The position numbers and the translations under genes were made by a program. From JBFWWW01 sp050245975 (GTDB taxonomy: Bacteria; Pseudomonadota; Alphaproteobacteria; Rhizobiales; Hyphomicrobiaceae): a stretch of 28,551 nt of DNA. The stretch covers positions 1-28,551 of the forward strand of contig JBFWWW010000030.1 of assembly GCA_050245975.1 (NCBI GenBank), written 5' to 3'. Below the pieces are notes generated by a model that did no database searches, was not told the DNA's origin, and saw only the letters and a list, made by a program, of their open reading frames with translations. This document shows positions 1 through 8,935 of this stretch, piece after piece (position 1 is the first letter of the stretch; every line of letters begins with the position of its first letter).

Positions 1-1062
1 GGCGTTGCCCGCGGAGGCCCATGACGGCACCAGCAGCATGACCGAGAACGTCATGCCGAGCGTCTGCACCCATTGCGGCAGCGCCGTGTAGTGCAGGTGG
101 TGCGAGCCCGCCCACATGTAAAAGAAGGTGATGCCCCAGAAGCTGATGATGGACATGCGGTAGGAGAAGATGGGCCGACCTGCGCGCTTGGGCAGATAGT
201 AGTACATCATGCCGAGGAAGCCGGAGGTCAGGAAGAAGGCCACGGCGTTGTGGCCGTACCACCATTGCGTCATCGCGTCCTGCACGCCGGAGAAGGCGGA
301 ATAGCTCTTGGCATGGCCGAGGGAGACCGGAACGGCAATATTGTTGACGATGTGGAGAACCGCCACCACCAGGATGAAGGCCATATAGTACCAGTTGGCG
401 ACGTAGATGTGCGGCTCCTTGCGGCGCGCAAGCGTGCGCAGGTAGATCGAGAAATAGACCACCCAGACGATCACCAGCAGGATATCGGCGTACCATTCGG
501 GTTCGGCGTATTCCTTCGATTGCGTGATGCCGGCCAGATAGCCGGTGACGGCAAGAACGCAGAAGAGGTTGTAACCAGCGAGGACGAACCACGGAGAAAA
601 CTGATCAGGCAGGCGCGCGCGCGATGTCCGCTGCAGCACGTAGAGCGAGGTGCCAATCAGAGCGTTGCCGCCAAAGCCGAAAATCACGGCGGTGGTGTGA
701 ACGGGGCGGATGCGGCCGAAGCTAGCCCACGGCGCGTCGAATGTGAGGTCGGGATTCACCAGCAACCAGGCCACCCAGTCGCCCACGGCGAGACCGACAA
801 TCACCCAACCCATGGCGAGAACGATGGCGGCCTTCGTCGGATCGTCATAGTAGCTGGCCCGCGCGTCGGCCGCCGGCTCAGGTTTGTAGTATCCGGAAAT
901 GACGACGAAGATCCCCGCGACGGCATAGGCGCCGACGATCGCGCCTTGCGTGCCAAGTGGATCGCTGGCGCCGAAGATGGCTATCAGCAGCCCGACAACG
1001 CCCAGGGCTGCCAGAACCATAAGCGCGGATTGGCGCTCGAAAAGCGTGAGCTGTCCGATCAT
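1..1062 (-). CDS. ccoN: cbb3-type cytochrome c oxidase subunit I, 5' part
   Basis: Catalytic haem-copper subunit of the high-affinity cbb3 terminal oxidase of the inner membrane, which reduces oxygen to water under microoxia. The first 354 codons are in the window; the C-terminal third lies beyond the left edge, so the gene is partial only because of the window. Reading from ATG at 1062, the protein shows several hydrophobic segments, a haem-ligand region (RPVHTTAVIFGFGGN), the CuB histidine/tyrosine region (WWYGHNAVAFFLT) and the paired CuB histidines (WAGSHHLHYT), all typical of CcoN. A GGGGGA ribosome-binding sequence precedes the ATG. The remaining cco genes would be expected leftward on the same strand. 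Upstream there is an FNR/FixK-type box. Identification is confident because the motifs are specific to cbb3 rather than aa3 oxidases. Confidence 0.95.
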   Translation of the reverse strand, partial: MIGQLTLFERQSALMVLAALGVVGLLIAIFGASDPLGTQGAIVGAYAVAGIFVVISGYYKPEPAADARASYYDDPTKAAIVLAMGWVIVGLAVGDWVAWLLVNPDLTFDAPWASFGRIRPVHTTAVIFGFGGNALIGTSLYVLQRTSRARLPDQFSPWFVLAGYNLFCVLAVTGYLAGITQSKEYAEPEWYADILLVIVWVVYFSIYLRTLARRKEPHIYVANWYYMAFILVVAVLHIVNNIAVPVSLGHAKSYSAFSGVQDAMTQWWYGHNAVAFFLTSGFLGMMYYYLPKRAGRPIFSYRMSIISFWGITFFYMWAGSHHLHYTALPQWVQTLGMTFSVMLLVPSWASAGNA

Positions 1063-1168
1063 GTGTCCCCCAGCCGATGCCATCCACTACGCCCATCCGG
1101 GCGCGGCCAGTCCGAGCCCTCGGAGGAGACCGCGCGGAAGATGCGTGAGCCCGGAAGCTCCGGCGGCA

Positions 1169-1210
1169 AATATGCCGGCAGGCGTGCGACGCGCAATTGA
1201 CTTTGGTCAA
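1169..1210 (-). promoter_or_regulatory. FNR/FixK-type promoter of ccoN
   Basis: A perfect TTGAC-N4-GTCAA dyad lies at 1197-1210, matching the FNR/FixK consensus TTGAT-N4-ATCAA in arms and spacing. On the minus strand a CATATT hexamer at 1174-1169 sits where the -10 element of a class II FNR promoter should be if the box is centred at -41.5 (predicted start near 1162, leader about 100 nt). Oxygen control of ccoNOQP by FNR, FixK or Anr is well established in proteobacteria. The site and geometry are seen directly; the identity of the regulator is inferred. Confidence 0.75.
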
Positions 1211-1575
1211 AGGGGGCCAATCTGCCGCGGGATGGGACTCAGCAGCGCGCATATGTCGGCCGGCTAGTGTGTGGTCTGCCGTGTCTAATGTCGGCCTATG
1301 GCTGCACGGCGTGAAGCTCTGGCCGCTTTGGCGGGTTGTCCCGGGCCGTATTGGCCAGCCGAGCCGAGCGGCGTAAGCGCAATTGATCGAGAGAAAGATG
1401 CCGAATTATCAAATTTTTATGTTGGATATTCAGCTCCGCACCCCGTCTGAAACCGAACGCGCAAGGAGACAGCGCCTCGACCCTTATTTCTTCTTTATTG
1501 CTGGGCAGCGGAATCCCAATCGAAAACTTATGTCGGTCGCGCCATTCCTGTTTCATCGCGCTACGGAGGACCGGC
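1211..1575. promoter_or_regulatory. kdp upstream region with AT-rich KdpE-site candidate
   Basis: About 365 bases without a convincing gene. An AT-rich tract at 1403-1430 stands out against the GC-rich surroundings and contains ATTTTTAT, which resembles the T-rich KdpE-binding site in front of Escherichia coli kdpFABC. A second T-rich stretch lies near 1482-1500. No clear sigma-70 hexamer pair was identified. The region must carry the kdp promoter because the genes to its left run in the opposite direction; exact placement is weak. Confidence 0.35.
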
Positions 1576-1659
1576 ATGCTCGACCTCGTTTTTCTTGCTC
1601 TTGGCTGCGGCGGCTTTGCCTTGATGGCAGCTTACGCCGTGTGCTGTGACCGGCTCTAA
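1576..1659 (+). CDS. 27-aa kdp-leading small membrane peptide
   Basis: A 27-residue ORF (starts MLDLVFLALGC, ends CCDRL) directly before kdpF, with a GGAGG-like ribosome site (ctacGGAGGAccggc) at good spacing before ATG 1576. It is essentially one hydrophobic helix with an acidic residue near the N-terminus and a short polar tail. From memory, similar tiny ORFs precede kdpF in other alphaproteobacterial kdp operons, but no function is established. Its stop is 9 bases before the kdpF start, so it is probably co-transcribed and may be an accessory single-pass subunit like KdpF. Too short for homology alone; the case rests on ribosome site, hydrophobicity and position. Confidence 0.6.
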   Translation: MLDLVFLALGCGGFALMAAYAVCCDRL

Positions 1660-1668
1660 GGGGATCCC

Positions 1669-1755
1669 ATGACCGATCCTCTTATCGGGTTGCTGGTTGC
1701 CATCGGCCTCGGCGCCTACCTCGTCTACACCCTGCTTCGGCCCGAGAAGTTCTAA
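1669..1755 (+). CDS. kdpF: potassium-transporting ATPase subunit KdpF
   Basis: A 28-residue single-pass membrane peptide ending in LLRPEKF, the hallmark C-terminus of KdpF, with a central hydrophobic stretch (LIGLLVAIGLGAYLVYTLL). KdpF is a small lipid-like stabiliser of the KdpABC complex. It lies between the 27-aa ORF and kdpA, starting at ATG 1669 and stopping 17 bases before kdpA. Length matches the family (about 29 aa). Position and C-terminal motif make the call secure despite the short length. Confidence 0.88.
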   Translation: MTDPLIGLLVAIGLGAYLVYTLLRPEKF

Positions 1756-1772
1756 TGTTCGGCAGGTGACCC

Positions 1773-3482
1773 ATGACAGTCGTTGGTTGGACGCAGATCG
1801 CGCTGGTGCTCGGCGCGGTCATAGCCTGCGCTTGGCCGCTCGGGCCCTTCATGGCCCGCGTTTTCCAGGGTGAAAAGACGGTGCTGTCACCGCTGCTGCA
1901 ACCGGCGGAGCGCCTGCTCTATCGCGCCGCAGGGATCCAAGCCGGAAAGGAGCAGTCGTGGCTGGCGTACACGCTGGCGATGCTTGTCTTCAATGCGGCT
2001 GGCTTCCTGGCGCTTTACGCCTTGATGCGGCTTCAAGGCCTTCTTCCGTTCAATCCGCAAGGCTTCTCAGGTGTGCGGCCCGATCTCGCCTTCAACACGG
2101 CGATGAGCTTCGCAACCAACACCAACTGGCAGGCCTACGGCGGCGAAACCACCATGAGCCACCTCGTCCAGATGGCCGGCCTTGCCGTGCAAAACTTCTT
2201 ATCGGCCGCAACCGGCATCGCATTGGCGATCGCCGTGGCGCGTGCCTTCGCACGCAGCTCAATCGAGACGCTGGGCAACTTCTGGGTCGATATGACCCGC
2301 GCCACGCTCTACGTGCTGCTGCCGCTGTCGTTCGTCGTTGCCGTTGCGTTTGCTCTGACCGGCGTGCCGCAGACCCTCGCCGGCAGCGTCGAAGCGACAA
2401 CGCTCGAAGGCTTGAAGCAGACCATCGCGCTCGGGCCGGTTGCCAGCCAGGAGGCGATCAAGCAGCTCGGCACCAACGGCGGTGGTTTCTTCAATGCCAA
2501 CGCGGCGCACCCCTTCGAGAACCCAAATGCCTGGTCGAATATGCTCTCCATCTGGAGCATGCTGCTCATCTCGACCGCTCTGACCTTTACCTTCGGCCGC
2601 ATGGTCGCCGACCGGCGTCAGGGCCTGGCGCTACTCGTCGCGATGTACGCCTTGCTGATTACGGCAACCGCCGTCGTTTACTGGGCCGAGGCTGCTGGCA
2701 ATCCGCTCCTCGCCAACGCCGGCGTAGATCTCACGCCGGGCAACATGGAGGGTAAGGAAGTCCGCTTCGGTCAGGCGCTGTCCGCGCTCTATGTCGTCGC
2801 AACGACGGGGCTCTCGTGCGGCGCGGTCAACACCATGCACGACTCCCTGATGCCACTTGGCGGAATGGTACCGCTCTTCCTGATGCAGCTTGGCGAAATC
2901 CTGCCCGGCGGCGTCGGCTCCGGTCTCTACGGCATGCTCGTGATCGCGATCCTGACCGTGTTCATCGCGGGACTGATGGTCGGGCGTACACCAGAATACC
3001 TCGGCAAGAAGATCGAGGCGCACGAGATGAAGCTGGCCATGCTGTCGCTGCTCATCCTGCCGTTCGCCATCCTCGGGTTCACATCCGTCTCCGCGATGCT
3101 GCCGAACGCGCTCGAGAGCCTCGCGAACGCCGGACCGCGCGGCTTGACGGAAATCCTCTACGCCTACTCGTCGGCGGCCGCCAACAACGGCTCGGCATTT
3201 GCCGGCCTTTCCGCCAATACCCCCTGGTACAATACCACCCTCGGCATCGCGATGCTGCTTGGCCGCTTCGCCTACGTCGTGCCTGTCATGGCTCTTGCGG
3301 GGACACTTGCCGCCAAGAAGAAGGTACCGGTGTCGTCGGGCACTTTCCCGACGCACGGTCCCCTGTTCATTGGCCTTCTGATCGGCGTGATCCTGATACT
3401 CGGCGGCCTCCAGTACTTCCCGGCGCTCGCACTCGGACCGATCGTCGAGCACTTCCTGATGCAAGCCGGCAAGACCTTCTGA
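1773..3482 (+). CDS. kdpA: potassium-transporting ATPase subunit KdpA
   Basis: Channel-like potassium-selective subunit of the high-affinity Kdp P-type ATPase in the inner membrane; 569 aa against about 557 in Escherichia coli. The four selectivity-filter repeats are recognisable in order: TNTNWQAYGGE, GTNGGGFFNANAAHPFENP, TTGLSCGAVNTMHDSLMPLGG (core CGA) and SSAAANNGSAFAGL. About ten hydrophobic segments are spread through the protein. The start ATG 1773 follows an AGGTGA ribosome site. It is second in an operon with kdpF upstream and kdpB 11 bases downstream. No missing residues or breaks were seen. Expression is expected to respond to low potassium through KdpD/KdpE encoded in the same operon. 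Confidence 0.98.
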   Translation: MTVVGWTQIALVLGAVIACAWPLGPFMARVFQGEKTVLSPLLQPAERLLYRAAGIQAGKEQSWLAYTLAMLVFNAAGFLALYALMRLQGLLPFNPQGFSGVRPDLAFNTAMSFATNTNWQAYGGETTMSHLVQMAGLAVQNFLSAATGIALAIAVARAFARSSIETLGNFWVDMTRATLYVLLPLSFVVAVAFALTGVPQTLAGSVEATTLEGLKQTIALGPVASQEAIKQLGTNGGGFFNANAAHPFENPNAWSNMLSIWSMLLISTALTFTFGRMVADRRQGLALLVAMYALLITATAVVYWAEAAGNPLLANAGVDLTPGNMEGKEVRFGQALSALYVVATTGLSCGAVNTMHDSLMPLGGMVPLFLMQLGEILPGGVGSGLYGMLVIAILTVFIAGLMVGRTPEYLGKKIEAHEMKLAMLSLLILPFAILGFTSVSAMLPNALESLANAGPRGLTEILYAYSSAAANNGSAFAGLSANTPWYNTTLGIAMLLGRFAYVVPVMALAGTLAAKKKVPVSSGTFPTHGPLFIGLLIGVILILGGLQYFPALALGPIVEHFLMQAGKTF

Positions 3483-3493
3483 AGGAGTTACCC

Positions 3494-5545
3494 ATGTCAA
3501 CCAAAGTCATCCCGCTCCTCGACGCCGGCATCCTGCAACAGTCCGCGTTCGATGCCATCGCAAAGCTCGCGCCGGCCAAGCTGGTGCGCAACCCTGTGAT
3601 GTTCGTCACTGCGGTCGTCGCTCTGTTGGTGACGCTGCTGTTCGTGCGCGATCTCGTATCGGGTCGCGGCGGACTTCTCTTCTCAGGCCAGATCGCCACC
3701 TGGCTATGGTTCACGGTTCTGTTCGCCAACTTTGCAGAAGCCATTGCAGAAGGACGTGGCAGGGCACACGCCGACGCCCTCAGGGCCGCCCAAAGCGACA
3801 CGAAGGCCAAGCTCCTTCTTCACCCGGACGATCCCGAGGATGATTTGTGGGAGCCGAAGTCCGCGGACCTGCTCCAGGTCGGCGACGTGGTCCTCGTGGA
3901 AGCCGGCGATACCATCCCCGCCGACGGCGAGGTGATCGAGGGCATCGCCGCGGTCAACGAATCGGCTGTGACGGGAGAGTCCGCGCCTGTCATCCGCGAA
4001 TCTGGCGGCGACCGCTCGGCCGTCACGGGCGGAACCGTCGTGATCTCCGACTGCATCAAGGTGCGAGTGACGGCCGAGCCCGGCTCGTCATTCCTCGACA
4101 AAATGATCGCACTGGTCGAAGGCGCGCAGCGTCAGAAGACGCCTAACGAGTTGGCGCTTTCGATCCTGCTCTCCGGCATGACGCTGATCTTCCTCATCGC
4201 TGTTGCGACGCTGTGGGGGCTCGCCGGCTATTCGGGCACTGTCCTCTCGATCACGGTTTTGGTCGCGCTGCTGGTAACGCTGATCCCGACCACCATCGGC
4301 GGGCTTCTATCCGCCATAGGTATCGCAGGCATGGATCGCCTGGTCCGCTTCAACGTGATGGCGACCTCCGGCCGCGCGGTCGAGGCAGCCGGCGACGTCG
4401 ATACGCTGCTGCTCGACAAGACCGGGACGATCACCTACGGCAATCGGCTTGCGACGGCCTTCATCCCGGCTCCGGGCATCGCGGATGGCGAGTTGGCCGC
4501 CGCCGCACTGTTGGCGTCCCTTTCCGACGAGACGCCGGAAGGCCGCTCCATCGTCGCCCTCGCAAAGGGCCAACATGGCCAGGCCGAGCCGAGCCTCGAC
4601 AAGCGGAAGGCGACCTTCATACCGTTTTCGGCTCAGACGCGGATCTCAGGTGTCGATATCGATGGCCGCAGCATCCGCAAGGGCGCAGTCGATGCAATTC
4701 TGAAGTCCGTCGACGCGACGATCGCGGCCGCACCCGTTGCGTTCCGCGAAGCTGTCGAAAGCATTTCCCGCTCAGGCGGCACACCACTCGCGGTGACCGA
4801 CAGCTCAAGGCTGCTCGGCGTCGTCCAACTCAAGGATGTGGTGAAACCCGATATCAAGGAGCGCTTCGCCGCGCTCCGGGCAATGGGGATCAAGACCGTC
4901 ATGGTCACGGGCGACAACCCGGTCACGGCCGCTGCCATTGCCTCGGAAGCCGGCGTCGACGACTACATTGCCGAGGCAACGCCGCAGGACAAGCTCGCCT
5001 ACATCAAGGCCGAGCAGGCCAAGGGGCGTTTGATCGCCATGTGTGGCGACGGCACAAACGACGCGCCAGCTCTGGCACAAGCCGATGTCGGCGTTGCCAT
5101 GCAGTCGGGCACGCAGGCCGCGCGCGAGGCCGGCAACATGGTCGATCTCGACAGCAACCCTACAAAGCTCATTGAGGTGACGGAAATCGGCAAGCAGCTC
5201 CTGATGACGCGCGGCTCGCTGACGACGTTTTCGATCGCCAACGACGTCGCAAAGTATTTCGCGATCATCCCCGCGCTCTTCCTGGCGACCTACCCCCAGC
5301 TCGGCGCGCTCAACGTAATGGGACTTGCGACGCCCGAAAGCGCCATCCTGTCGGCTGTCATATTCAATGCGCTCGTCATCGTCGCGCTGATCCCGCTCGC
5401 GCTCAAAGGCGTCTCCTATAAGCCAATCGGCGCTGCGCCACTGCTCCGTCGCAACCTCCTCGTTTACGGGCTCGGCGGGTTTCTCGTTCCGTTCGTCGGC
5501 ATCAAGATCATCGACCTCGCCGTCTCTGCCCTGCGGCTCGCCTGA
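3494..5545 (+). CDS. kdpB: potassium-transporting P-type ATPase subunit KdpB
   Basis: ATP-hydrolysing subunit of Kdp, 683 aa, equal to the family length. The P-type phosphorylation motif DKTGTITYGN has its aspartate at residue 308. The actuator motif TGES has its serine at residue 163, equivalent to the serine-162 site that is phosphorylated to inhibit the E. coli pump at high potassium. The hinge motif GDGTNDAPALAQADVGVAM is present near residue 515. Start ATG 3494 is chosen over upstream in-frame codons because AAGGAG lies 5-6 bases before it and MSTKVIPLLD is a typical N-terminus; the longer open frame overlaps kdpA and is not coding there. Confidence 0.98.
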   Translation: MSTKVIPLLDAGILQQSAFDAIAKLAPAKLVRNPVMFVTAVVALLVTLLFVRDLVSGRGGLLFSGQIATWLWFTVLFANFAEAIAEGRGRAHADALRAAQSDTKAKLLLHPDDPEDDLWEPKSADLLQVGDVVLVEAGDTIPADGEVIEGIAAVNESAVTGESAPVIRESGGDRSAVTGGTVVISDCIKVRVTAEPGSSFLDKMIALVEGAQRQKTPNELALSILLSGMTLIFLIAVATLWGLAGYSGTVLSITVLVALLVTLIPTTIGGLLSAIGIAGMDRLVRFNVMATSGRAVEAAGDVDTLLLDKTGTITYGNRLATAFIPAPGIADGELAAAALLASLSDETPEGRSIVALAKGQHGQAEPSLDKRKATFIPFSAQTRISGVDIDGRSIRKGAVDAILKSVDATIAAAPVAFREAVESISRSGGTPLAVTDSSRLLGVVQLKDVVKPDIKERFAALRAMGIKTVMVTGDNPVTAAAIASEAGVDDYIAEATPQDKLAYIKAEQAKGRLIAMCGDGTNDAPALAQADVGVAMQSGTQAAREAGNMVDLDSNPTKLIEVTEIGKQLLMTRGSLTTFSIANDVAKYFAIIPALFLATYPQLGALNVMGLATPESAILSAVIFNALVIVALIPLALKGVSYKPIGAAPLLRRNLLVYGLGGFLVPFVGIKIIDLAVSALRLA

Positions 5546-5557
5546 AGGAGAACGACA

Positions 5558-6169
5558 GTGATCGCGCACCTCCGCCCCGCAATCGTCATGCTGGCGTTCT
5601 TCACGCTATTGACCGGATTGGCATATCCCCTGGCGATGACGGGTCTCGCACAGGTCCTGATCCCAGCGGCTGCCAATGGCTCGCTCATCACACGCGGCAC
5701 CACAGTCGTCGGCTCGGCGCTGATAGGCCAGAGCTTCACATCCGATCGCTACTTCCAAGGCCGTCCGTCGGCAACGAGCGCGCCGGACCCTAACGACGAT
5801 GCCAAGACAATCGACGCGCCCTACAATGCTGCGAATTCGTCGGGATCGAATCTGGGACCGCTGTCAAAGAAACTCATCGATCGGATCGAGCACGATATCG
5901 CCGTGCTCCGCAAAGGCGGCGCGACATCGATCCCGGCCGATGCGGTGACGGCCTCGGCGAGTGGGCTCGATCCACATATCTCACCTGCTTATGCGGCCCT
6001 GCAAATCACCCGCATTGCCGCCGCCCGGAGGGTGACTGAGGCCCAGGTCCGCACACTGGTCGAAGAATCGAAGGAATGGCCGCTCCTTGGCCTCTTTGGC
6101 GAACCGCGAATCAACGTGCTCCGCTTGAATCTTGCACTTGACGCCAACCTGCCCGGCAGCGCCGGATAG
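5558..6169 (+). CDS. kdpC: potassium-transporting ATPase subunit KdpC
   Basis: Accessory subunit thought to raise ATP affinity and assist the KdpB-KdpA assembly; 203 aa. There is one N-terminal membrane helix (residues about 7-30), then a periplasmic domain with the family motifs GQSFTSDRYFQGRPSA and APYNAANSSGSNLGP, and a C-terminal INVLRLNLALD. It uses a GTG start at 5558 preceded by AAGGAGAA, 12 bases after kdpB. The stop is 6 bases before kdpD, consistent with co-transcription. Nothing unusual. Confidence 0.97.
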   Translation: MIAHLRPAIVMLAFFTLLTGLAYPLAMTGLAQVLIPAAANGSLITRGTTVVGSALIGQSFTSDRYFQGRPSATSAPDPNDDAKTIDAPYNAANSSGSNLGPLSKKLIDRIEHDIAVLRKGGATSIPADAVTASASGLDPHISPAYAALQITRIAAARRVTEAQVRTLVEESKEWPLLGLFGEPRINVLRLNLALDANLPGSAG

Positions 6170-6175
6170 GCCGGC

Positions 6176-8935
6176 ATGGCCGAACAGAGCAAAACATCCC
6201 CGGACGAAAGGCGCCCGTCGCCGAAGGCGCTGCTCGAGCTTGCCAAAAAGGAAGGCCGCGGCAAGCTCAAGGTGTTTCTCGGCATGGCCCCGGGCGTCGG
6301 CAAGACTTATGCGATGCTGTCCGCAGCCCGGGCGCAGAAAGCCGAGGGTGTCGACGTTCTCGTCGGCGTCGTCGAGACGCACGGGCGCTCGGAGACCGCG
6401 GCGTTGCTCGACGGGCTCGACGTACTACCGCGCAAGCCGGTCCAGTACCGCCGCCGGGACCTGATGGAATTCGATGTCGAGGCGGCGATTGCACAAAAGC
6501 CGACGCTGCTGCTGGTCGACGAGTTCGCGCATACGAATGCGCCGGGCCTGATCCATGCCAAACGCTATCAGGATGTCGAGGAGGTCTTGCGCAACGGCAT
6601 CGACGTGTGGACGACGCTGAACATCCAGCATCTGGAGAGCCTTCAGGATGTCGTGCAGCGCATCACGGGCATCCGCGTCCAGGAAACGGTGCCCGATAAA
6701 GTCTTGGAGAAGGCTGACGAGATTGTCGTGATCGATCTGCCTCCGGAAGAGCTGATCCAGCGCCTCAAGGAAGGCAAGGTCTACCTTCCAGATAACGCCC
6801 GTCGCGCCATCGACCAGTTCTTTAAGCCGAGCAACCTGACAGCGCTACGCGAGTTGGCTCTTCGACGCACCGCCTACAGCGTCGACGAGCAGATGCTGGC
6901 GCAGCTTCGTCAGCAAGGCATCGAGGGTCCTTGGCCGAGCTCTGAGCGGATACTTGTTTGTGCCGGCAGCGACGACCTTTCGGAGACCGTCATCCGAACG
7001 GCTGCACGGCTGGCCACCGCCCAGAAAGCCGATTGGGTGGCGCTCCATCTGTCGCCGAGCGATCGCGAGATCTCTGAGCGGGCCACCATCCGCCGCACCG
7101 AGAAGATGATGCGTCTCGCCGATCGTCTCGGCGCAAGCGCCGTGCGCCTCAACGCGACCGATCTGGCGGGTGAGATCCTCACCTATGCCAAGCGCAATAA
7201 CATCACCCAGATCATCATTGGCCGCTCGAAAGCTGGGCCGGTTGGGCGCCTCTTGGGACGTTCCCTGTCGGGCGAACTCGTGCGCAGAGCCCAAAACCTG
7301 TCGGTGCTCATCGTAACTCCGGAGGTTGGGACGGTACTACGCAAGGAGCGGTCGGAACTGAGAACGAAACCCGCATGGCAGCTGCCGGGTCTGCACATTG
7401 TGTCAATGGCGATTGCCGCGGGTGCGGCAGCGTTGGCCGTATTGGCTGGCATGGCGCTCGAGCAAGTGAGCCGGTTGCCGAACCTTTCGATGGTCTTTCT
7501 GCTGGCCGTGCTCCTTTGCGCCATGCGTTTCGGTACGGTCGTCGCGATCGCGACCTCAGTCTTCTCCTTCCTCGCCTACAATTTCTTCTTCATCGATCCC
7601 CGCTACACGTTCACCGTTGCCACGCCTTACGAGCTGCTGTCGCTGTTTATCTTTCTCGCGGTCGCATTCGTGACCGGCTCGCTGGCAGGACGCCTCAGAG
7701 AACACGCGACGGCGACGCGCGAGCGTGCGGAAGCCACGCAAGCGCTCTTCGATTTCTCCAGCAAGCTCTCCGGCGTGCGGAAGCTCGATGACGTGGTCTG
7801 GCTCCTCACGAGCCAGGTGGCTGCTGTTGCAAAAGGTAAGTCGGTCGTCCTTCTTGATCTTGGCGACGGGCTGGCGCTCCAACATAGCTGGCCGCCGGAC
7901 GATCAACTCGGAACGTCCGATTGGGCCGCGGCGCGATGGGCTCAGGAGAAGATGGAGCCGGCCGGACGCGGCACGGAAACTCTGCCCTCGGCGCGCTTTC
8001 ACTTTCGTCCCATGCTGGGTGCGAAACGTTCGATCGGGGCTGTCGGCATCGATCCTGGAGATGCCGACGATGCCTTGAGCGGCCCCGTTATTGCGACGAT
8101 CCAATCGTTCATTGAGCAGGCCGTCGTCGCCATCGAAAGAATCGCGCTGGTCGAACAGGCGTCAAGGGCCGAGACGGCCGCTGAAGGTGAGCGCCTCAGA
8201 GCGGCGCTGCTGTCGTCGATCTCGCATGACCTACGCACGCCCCTCGCCTCCATCGTGGGATCGGTCACAAGCCTGCGCACGCTTGGCGACCACATGTCGA
8301 AGTCCGACCGGAGCGACCTGCTGGCAACCATAGAGGAAGAAGCGGGCCGCCTCTCCCGCTTCGTGTCGAACCTCCTCGACATGACGCGGCTCGAAGCTGG
8401 CGCCGTCGATATTCGCCGCGACTGGGTGGAGGTGCGGGACGTGGTCACCAGCGCGGTTGAACGCGCACGCAAGGCATTTCCGAAACGGAAAGTACAGTCG
8501 ATCCTGCCAGACAGGCTACCGCTCATTCGGGGCGATGCCGCACTGCTGGAACAGGTGCTGTTCAACCTCCTCGATAACGCCAACAAGTACAGCAACCCAG
8601 GTTCGATAACGGAAATCAAGGCACATGCGGAGCCAAACCGGATCGTGCTCGCGGTGACCGACCGGGGAATTGGCATCCCGAAGGACGCGCTGGAGAAGGT
8701 CTTCGACAAGTTTTACCGTGTCGCCGGCAGCGATGGCCGCGCGCCCGGCACGGGCCTCGGCCTTTCGATCTGCGCCGGTATCGTCAAGGGCTTAGGCGGC
8801 ACAATCAGGGCCGAGAGCCCGGTGATTGACGGCAAAGGCACGAGGGTCACGATCGAACTTCCGGTCGACGCGAACGCCTCGACGCTCCAGACGGGAGGCC
8901 GGGATGACCGCTCAGCGCGTACTGGTTGTCGATGA
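6176..8935 (+). CDS. kdpD: osmosensitive potassium-channel sensor histidine kinase KdpD
   Basis: Membrane sensor kinase that reads potassium limitation and phosphorylates KdpE; 919 aa, slightly longer than E. coli KdpD (894). In order: the N-terminal KdpD domain with Walker A G36-MAPGVGKT and LLLVDEFAHTNAPG near residue 110; a universal-stress-protein-like domain about 250-370; four closely packed membrane helices about 405-500; a GAF-like region; a dimerisation/phosphotransfer helix with SHDLRTPL (phospho-acceptor His684); and an HATPase domain with the N box (NLLDNANKYS) and G boxes (DRGIGIP, GTGLGLSI). The last 32 bases overlap kdpE, implying translational coupling. Confidence 0.97.
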   Translation: MAEQSKTSPDERRPSPKALLELAKKEGRGKLKVFLGMAPGVGKTYAMLSAARAQKAEGVDVLVGVVETHGRSETAALLDGLDVLPRKPVQYRRRDLMEFDVEAAIAQKPTLLLVDEFAHTNAPGLIHAKRYQDVEEVLRNGIDVWTTLNIQHLESLQDVVQRITGIRVQETVPDKVLEKADEIVVIDLPPEELIQRLKEGKVYLPDNARRAIDQFFKPSNLTALRELALRRTAYSVDEQMLAQLRQQGIEGPWPSSERILVCAGSDDLSETVIRTAARLATAQKADWVALHLSPSDREISERATIRRTEKMMRLADRLGASAVRLNATDLAGEILTYAKRNNITQIIIGRSKAGPVGRLLGRSLSGELVRRAQNLSVLIVTPEVGTVLRKERSELRTKPAWQLPGLHIVSMAIAAGAAALAVLAGMALEQVSRLPNLSMVFLLAVLLCAMRFGTVVAIATSVFSFLAYNFFFIDPRYTFTVATPYELLSLFIFLAVAFVTGSLAGRLREHATATRERAEATQALFDFSSKLSGVRKLDDVVWLLTSQVAAVAKGKSVVLLDLGDGLALQHSWPPDDQLGTSDWAAARWAQEKMEPAGRGTETLPSARFHFRPMLGAKRSIGAVGIDPGDADDALSGPVIATIQSFIEQAVVAIERIALVEQASRAETAAEGERLRAALLSSISHDLRTPLASIVGSVTSLRTLGDHMSKSDRSDLLATIEEEAGRLSRFVSNLLDMTRLEAGAVDIRRDWVEVRDVVTSAVERARKAFPKRKVQSILPDRLPLIRGDAALLEQVLFNLLDNANKYSNPGSITEIKAHAEPNRIVLAVTDRGIGIPKDALEKVFDKFYRVAGSDGRAPGTGLGLSICAGIVKGLGGTIRAESPVIDGKGTRVTIELPVDANASTLQTGGRDDRSARTGCR

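Noticed and set aside
1422..1430. TTGGATATT upstream of kdp as another GntR site
   Set aside because: Matches only the weaker half of one site, lacks the GGATAC or GTATAC core, and kdp control by KdpE is sufficient.
1296..1649. Open frames on both strands between ccoN and kdp (93 and 88 codons)
   Set aside because: They overlap each other, have no ribosome sites, cover the AT-rich promoter tract and run into the 27-aa ORF; composition looks non-coding.
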